NCBI GenBank assembly: GCA_037576215.1
Contig: JBANDB010000004.1
Location: 3,410,001 to 3,474,000, forward strand
DNA: 64,000 nucleotides
Source: Armillaria gallica
Taxonomy: Eukaryota; Basidiomycota; Agaricomycetes; Agaricales; Physalacriaceae
Direction of reading: 5' to 3'
A program made the position numbers and the translations under genes. Shown piece by piece: positions 59,284 to 64,000 of this stretch. Under the pieces are notes generated by a model. That model did no database searches. It worked only from the letters and a program-made list of their open reading frames with translations, and was not told the DNA's origin. Every line of letters starts with the position of its first letter. Within the stretch, counting starts at the first letter, position 1.

Positions 59284-60975
59284 ATGACGGACGAAGAACA
59301 TCAAGAAGCCCTCTTCTTCCTCGGTCCCTGGGTATGCGCTCGTTCGCAGCTGCGCATCTTCGGCTCCTGTTCTGACCGGCCGCCTGCGCGTTCTGTAGCT
59401 CGTGGGTCTCTGTCTCGATTTATTCCTTCAGGGAATTTTGTCATCTCAGGTGAACCGCAAGTTCGCACTTCCCCACGATATGGTTAACGACAATTGTACA
59501 GTTCTCCAACTATTATTCATGGTACGGGAAGACGGATAGCATCAGGCTTAAATTTGCCGTTGGAGTGCTGGCCATCGTCACGTCTCTCAAATCTATCCAG
59601 GTCTGTGATGCATGTCCTAGATCACCACTCTTCCACTAACTTCATGATGATAGTGCTTGTTCGTCGACGTCTTCGTCTGAAGTAGAGATTGACAAGCTGA
59701 TCACATCCACTCACAGCGCCATCGTATGGATCCAACTGATCGACAACTTCCTCGATCTGCAGACCGCAGTAAATATGAGGTACGACGCAAATCATTTTCC
59801 CTAACTCGTGTGTCTCCTGACGCGTCGTGTTGAAGGTTTGTTACGTGGTACCAAATTGGTAGCGTCCCCTTCCATTGTTTCTGCTTATTCGACTTATGCA
59901 ACACAGGTAACCCTCTCATGGTTGCATTCATTGGCTTCTACGTTCAGATGTACTTCTGCTACCGGCTTTGGGTGGTATCGAAGCTGTGGTGGGTCCCCCT
60001 TCCCATAATCTTCCTTTTCCTGTTCGCTCTCATTGCCGCTATGGTGGTGGTAAGTTGACTATCTCTCCGATAGTTCTCTGTGCTTTGATTCACCATAAAT
60101 TCTTAGACTCACTACGTCGCAATATTCGACCCCAAGCTGGCTAGCTGGTGTATGATGTCCTTATCGTGGTGTGATAAGCTGAGCTGATAACTGTCAATTT
60201 CAAGTGTCCGCCCACTACGCCACTGTCTTTGGTATTCATCATTTGATATGTCCCTTTTGCTTCACTGACGTCCCGCATTTCATCAGTTGCCGACTTGTTA
60301 TTATGTACATCGACCGCCTATTTCCTCCTGAAGACGAAGAAGAACGTTCTACCGCAGTACGTAACATTTTCAATCGAAACGTGAAATGTACTCACCTTTG
60401 CTCTGTAGGACGGTGGGCCTCATTAATGCGCTCATCCGTCTGACCTTCCAGACAGCGGCACCAGCTGTTCTTTGGTACGCCAATGTTTCGCGTCCATGAA
60501 TTTAAACACCCATCAATGAATCGTCTTCCAGTGCCCTTCTCAATTTGATATTCGTGTACCTTCATAGCGACGAGACTAAGAGCATCTCAAATGCCTTTAT
60601 CCAAGCTCTCCCCAAACTTTACGCTGTCAGCATGATGTGGACGTTGAATTCAAGAAGGAGTATCCGCGTTTCTCATGGAAGCGGAAAGAGCGGAAGCACT
60701 AGTAACGAACCTTCTGGGCCAAGGACTGACTATTCTCGCTCTCGAAGGACCAGAGGACCGGATGATATTGCCATGGGTAATATTCAGGTCGTTACGCACA
60801 CTGAAACCGTTCGAGTAGGTTTCCCCTACATCATGCTTTACTGGATCACTAGTTACTGACGGCGGGCATTCAGGTTACCGATATGTTTGGCGATGACAGT
60901 CAAGCGATAAATGGGAAGATAGGAAACGTCATTGATGATGAAGAGTCGTTGAAGTCGTCCGTTCGCAAGAATTGA
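59284..60975 (+). CDS. DUF6534-family seven-helix membrane protein
   Basis: Multi-exon gene from the ATG at 59284. FFLGPW is joined (GTATGC...GTAG intron) to LVGLCLDLFLQGILSSQ, then (GTGAAC...ACAG) FSNYYSWYGKTDSIRLKFAV, VGVLAIVTSLKSIQ and, after a longer intron, IVWIQLIDNFLDLQTAVNM. The next exons give VAFIGFYVQMYFCYRLWVVS, PLPIIFLFLFALIAAMVV and the family end block NALIRLTFQTAAPAVL...KLYAVSMMWTLNSRR, followed by a Ser/Arg-rich tail and the stop at 60975. The LGPxLxG start, YYxWY loop, FYVQMYFCYRL and LYxxSxxxTLNxR are DUF6534 hallmarks. Function unknown. A second, incomplete copy starts at about 63.7 kb in the same orientation. Confidence 0.8.
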
Positions 60976-61417
60976 ACTACTGCTTCTCAAGAATATTGAG
61001 ACCCTCCAACTTTCTTGGATACTACTAAATTGCGACTCAATATATATCCGATATTTATCTAGACAATCAAACTGCCTGAGGAAGAGATACACTATTTCTG
61101 TCAAACCTCATCGCATGAAGATGTCCTACTTACTTCGATGCTCGTTTACGGCTTTGGAATTTCACTGATATGGAGCCCATCGACTAAGTAGTCACCCAGA
61201 TCCGTCCATGTCAACAATCCACAAAGCATAATTGATTAAGACGGCGTTGAGATCCAGCGATGCGTTTGATAATCATGCGTAATACGCATACTTATAATCA
61301 GAAACATCAATGAGAGGCAAGTCCGGTGAGCTGTAAACAAGGTACCAAGGTCTTCGAACACCGTATATTCAAGTTGTCTCAAAGACAACACCGTGGACCC
61401 GCAGAAGTCTGCACTAG
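60976..61417. other. Intergenic between convergent genes
   Basis: Only short frames; nothing recognised between the stops of the DUF6534 gene and the minus-strand gene. Confidence 0.5.
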
Positions 61418-63052
61418 CTACAGTGAAATTGATAGACAGCCATAAAGTAAGAAATAGAAGACAGCGGGCAACTCAAATATCATCCATCGGAGGCGACGAC
61501 CACCATCCGTCGCCAGCGAATCCAGATATCGTCGCATCACATAATCAGAAGGCATTTCTCCCTGCTGCACACGCATCCGTTCCATCGCTTCAGAAGTAGC
61601 CTCTTCACGTTCTTCATCCACAGCCGACGCGCCGATCAATTCAGACGCAGTGTAGTACGGCTCCCGGTATGGCACACCATTCTGATCCAGTAACGTCACC
61701 ATTTTGCGTCCGTAATCGTTCTCTATCATTTCATCAAATTCCTCAGATTCGTAGCCGACACTAGCCTGTCGTCGACGTTCAGGTGATGCCTGTCGACGAC
61801 CTTCCCTGTCACTGTGACGGCATTTGCGCGAATGCTCTTCGAAGCCCTCTGATTCACTTGTACCCACAGCACGATCGCATGTACCGGTGTATTCAGCTCT
61901 CCAAGCAAGTTGTTCGAGATCGCGCGGCACAGTAGGATCAAAGTGCCAGTCCTTCGCATGAACGACAAATTCAGTGATGTTACTAGATATCCAGAGATAG
62001 GCCTGAAGCAATTCGGCGGGAATGATGATGTTCAGGGTTCCGATGTTCCAATGTTGCACGTATCCTTCGTCATCCTGCAGGACGGTTTAAATGGGTCGAT
62101 TTGAAATGAAGACTAGAGGCTTACCAGATTACCGAGAAAAAATGATAGGTAATAAAGACTGTCGAGCGGATAGCAGGCTGTGATTCCTGTAATGTACTCC
62201 TGCGCGAAGCCGAGCAATTTTCGGTGTCGAAGCAGGGCTGCAAAGTCCATTAGAATTTGGTGCCGAGAAGCATCCACATCGTTCGCCTTGAATTCGACCG
62301 TCAGCATGCACAGGAAGATATCAAAAGCCTCCTCTCTAAAGGTAGTAATCTCATTCAGAATATTGTGATCGCTTGCGAACTTTTTGATATCTCTCATAGT
62401 TGGTAGGGGCAACTTGTAAGAGACCTGACCATCGCATATCATGCTGGTGGGGGTACCGGCTGGGGCATTCTTAGTGTACGTTTTGCTCATCGAAGTCATT
62501 ACTTTGTGGTCATATCTGCCAAGGACATAATAAGCATGCCAATTTCTGATTGTCATGAAATTTACCTTATTGCATTCAGCCCTCGCCTCTCCGCCACCTC
62601 CCTGACGATCCGCGCCAATATGTTATCTACAACACAGCGAGATGTGGCCTCATTTGGACTGGGTCGTTGACTGATAACGAAACGAAGATTCTTCTGCAGT
62701 TCTGAAAGTCCTCTCCACGCTTCTCGGAGGTTATACTGGTCGGTCTCCAACGTAAATTGACCTCGGAATGACCCCAAGAGATGTTTAGCAAACTCTCTTG
62801 TCTTGGGGGTTTCTCTGATGTTATCTTGGACTGATATGAGATCTTCCTATGAGCGAAAATAACATGTATGCCAGACAGGTAGACAGACAAAAACGGACTG
62901 ACTCGTAGAGCTTTTGGGAGTTGGGGACGGAGGAGCTTCTCTGTTTGCTCCTCAATCGCAGAAGGCCTATCAGATATAAGGTCCGCTTCTACTTTGGCTG
63001 CCCCAGCCCATCTCATAAATATTGGGGTACTCAGTATTCCAGACTCATGCAT
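61418..63052 (-). CDS. Unknown 492-aa protein
   Basis: Four exons on the minus strand: 63052-62903, 62846-62566, 62515-62125 and 62074-61418. The introns are GTCAGT...ATAG, GTAAAT...GGCAG and GTAAGC...TGCAG with phases that match throughout. The N-terminal two thirds are helical (EEQTEKLLRPQLPKAL, REAWRGLSELQKNLRFVIS, LNEITTFREEAFDIFLCMLT). The fourth exon carries an HWNIGTLNIIIPAELLQAYL segment, a charged disordered stretch with Arg/Glu/Ser (ASPERRRQASVGYESEEFDE), and a hydrophobic C-terminal helix (AVFYFLLYGCLSIS) that may be a tail anchor. I do not recognise the family. The start at 63052 is the first ATG in frame; exons further upstream (to 63335) did not join in phase. Confidence 0.65.
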
Positions 63053-63700
63053 GAAATAGAGATTGTCTTTGATCCTCCTGTACGCCTATTGTTAGCGAAA
63101 GAGTGTCGGAAGAGTAATGATAGCACAACGCACCAAACTCGCCCTTAATACTGTTACTTTCAGAGGAGTTCAAGCTTGATTCAAGCTGGTTGTCGTATAC
63201 AAGTACGTACGAGTCTCGGTGATCGGACCGAAAGCCGTCAACGTGGCGTGAGAAACGTCGGCCTATAGAGAACCCCCTTTCTGTTCTTTCCCGCCGGCCT
63301 CCTGGGTGTTCATTTCCTTGGTAACCCCAATACAATTCCCAGCTAATGCAGTACTAACTGGTTTTCTAAACTATAAACTGCCTTTTCCATCTTGGCCAGC
63401 ATACACTGCTGAATATTAGATGTTCGAACGTCTTTTGACAATGGACTCGGACTTGCCAACAAACCTCGAACTGTCAATGATGAACAAGGATCTGGAACAC
63501 CCTGCGCATATCTCCGAGGAAAAACAGTTGCATACCTCCTGGACGATAATAGGAGAAAAAATCTCACTTCTTATACCACTTCTATGCTTGCAATTGGGGT
63601 ATATAGACTGACTACGGTGCTCAGCACCCCACAACTATTCTTTGATGTCCTCGTCGACGCCCTTGTCCGGTGAACACAAGCATGTGTCGCCCTTACCTTG
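63053..63700. other. Intergenic, nothing certain
   Basis: A minus-strand frame at 63335-63045 is open but in a different register from the 492-aa gene. No other signal. The final part should hold the promoter of the second DUF6534 copy. Confidence 0.4.
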
Positions 63701-64000
63701 GGTCCAAGGGTGATCGTGCGCTTACGGGCCTCCTATCATCGTCTCGGTGGGAATGTCTCTGGATTTATTCTTCCAGGGCGTTTTGACGGCTCAGGTGAAC
63801 GTTTTGCAGAATACCAAGCACAGGTTGTAAATCACAGACCTGCCACGTTCTCCAATTATTATTCGTGGTGTGGTAACAAAGATGGCCTCCGTACTGGCCC
63901 TTTTGACGACACTGAAATCTGTACAGGTGCGCTGCTTGCAATAATATATCCGACAGTCGCTGACTGGTCTTTAAATTCGCACGAGGGATCATTCACGTCT
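63700..64000 (+). CDS. Second DUF6534-family gene, cut by the window end
   Basis: VGMSLDLFFQGVLTAQ (63751-63798) followed by a GTGAAC...ACG-type intron region and FSNYYSWCGNK (from 63848), then in another register VLALLTTLKSVQ (63890-63925). This matches the start of the DUF6534 gene at 59284 (LVGLCLDLFLQGILSSQ, FSNYYSWYGK, VLAIVTSLKSIQ) in order and spacing. The register change at the AAA near 63870 may be a small deletion. It runs off the window, so its state cannot be judged. Confidence 0.6.

Noticed and set aside
1..64000. CRISPR arrays, bacterial operons, rRNA
   Set aside because: No regularly spaced short repeats and no prokaryotic features; gene structure is clearly fungal.

Overview
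The window looks like a nuclear segment from an agaricomycete (mushroom-forming) basidiomycete. Genes are cut by many GT-AG introns of about 45-65 bases, often with a visible CTAAC/CTGAC-like branch site. The families are typical of that group: DUF6533 and DUF6534 seven-helix proteins, DUF6593, long-coil F-box proteins, FunK1-type fungal kinases, HET-domain and CHAT-domain proteins, and secreted intradiol dioxygenases. No rRNA, CRISPR array, bacterial operon or convincing tRNA was seen.

Layout. 0.5-1.75 kb: a protein-kinase-like gene whose C-terminus is lost in a hairpin. 2.4-3.4 kb (minus): a DUF6533 membrane protein. 3.4-7.0 kb: mostly non-coding, ending in a kinase-like relic. 7.6-11.0 kb: an F-box protein, a small TPR-like protein and a convergent secreted intradiol dioxygenase. 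13.5-14.2 kb: a disordered protein of unknown role. 14.5-14.9 kb: a complete hAT-type MITE with 38-bp inverted repeats and an 8-bp target duplication. 15.5-20.8 kb: a head-to-head pair, a beta-strand-rich protein (minus) and a TPR-CHAT caspase-like protease (plus). 21.3-24.2 kb: a decayed old-yellow-enzyme gene and an arrestin-like pseudogene. 24.5-29.3 kb: a tandem array of decaying FunK1-like kinases (unit about 2.3 kb). 29.3-41.4 kb: gene-poor, holding one C2H2 zinc-finger gene (35.2-36.3 kb) and an inverted copy of the 6.5-kb kinase relic (39.7-40.3 kb). 41.4-48.1 kb: a HET protein, an acidic unknown protein, an F-box pseudogene and a DUF6593 protein. 49.0-54.0 kb: a mitochondrial citrate carrier and a TRK potassium transporter. 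55.6-64.0 kb: a GPCR-like 7TM gene, a DUF6534 gene, an unknown 492-aa protein (minus) and the start of a second DUF6534 copy.

How the genes work together. Metabolic and transport genes (dioxygenase, citrate carrier, TRK) are interspersed with fast-evolving accessory families that include likely self/non-self or cell-death genes (CHAT, HET) and expanded kinase, F-box and 7TM families. Many accessory copies are broken. The most interesting candidate system is the divergent CHAT protease/beta-strand-rich pair at 15.5-20.8 kb. A caspase-like protease beside a possible pore-forming substrate would fit a fungal regulated-death module, but the gasdermin-like reading of the partner is only a hypothesis. 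Several otherwise intact genes each carry a single 1-base frameshift at a short homopolymer, so some apparent breaks may be sequencing errors.
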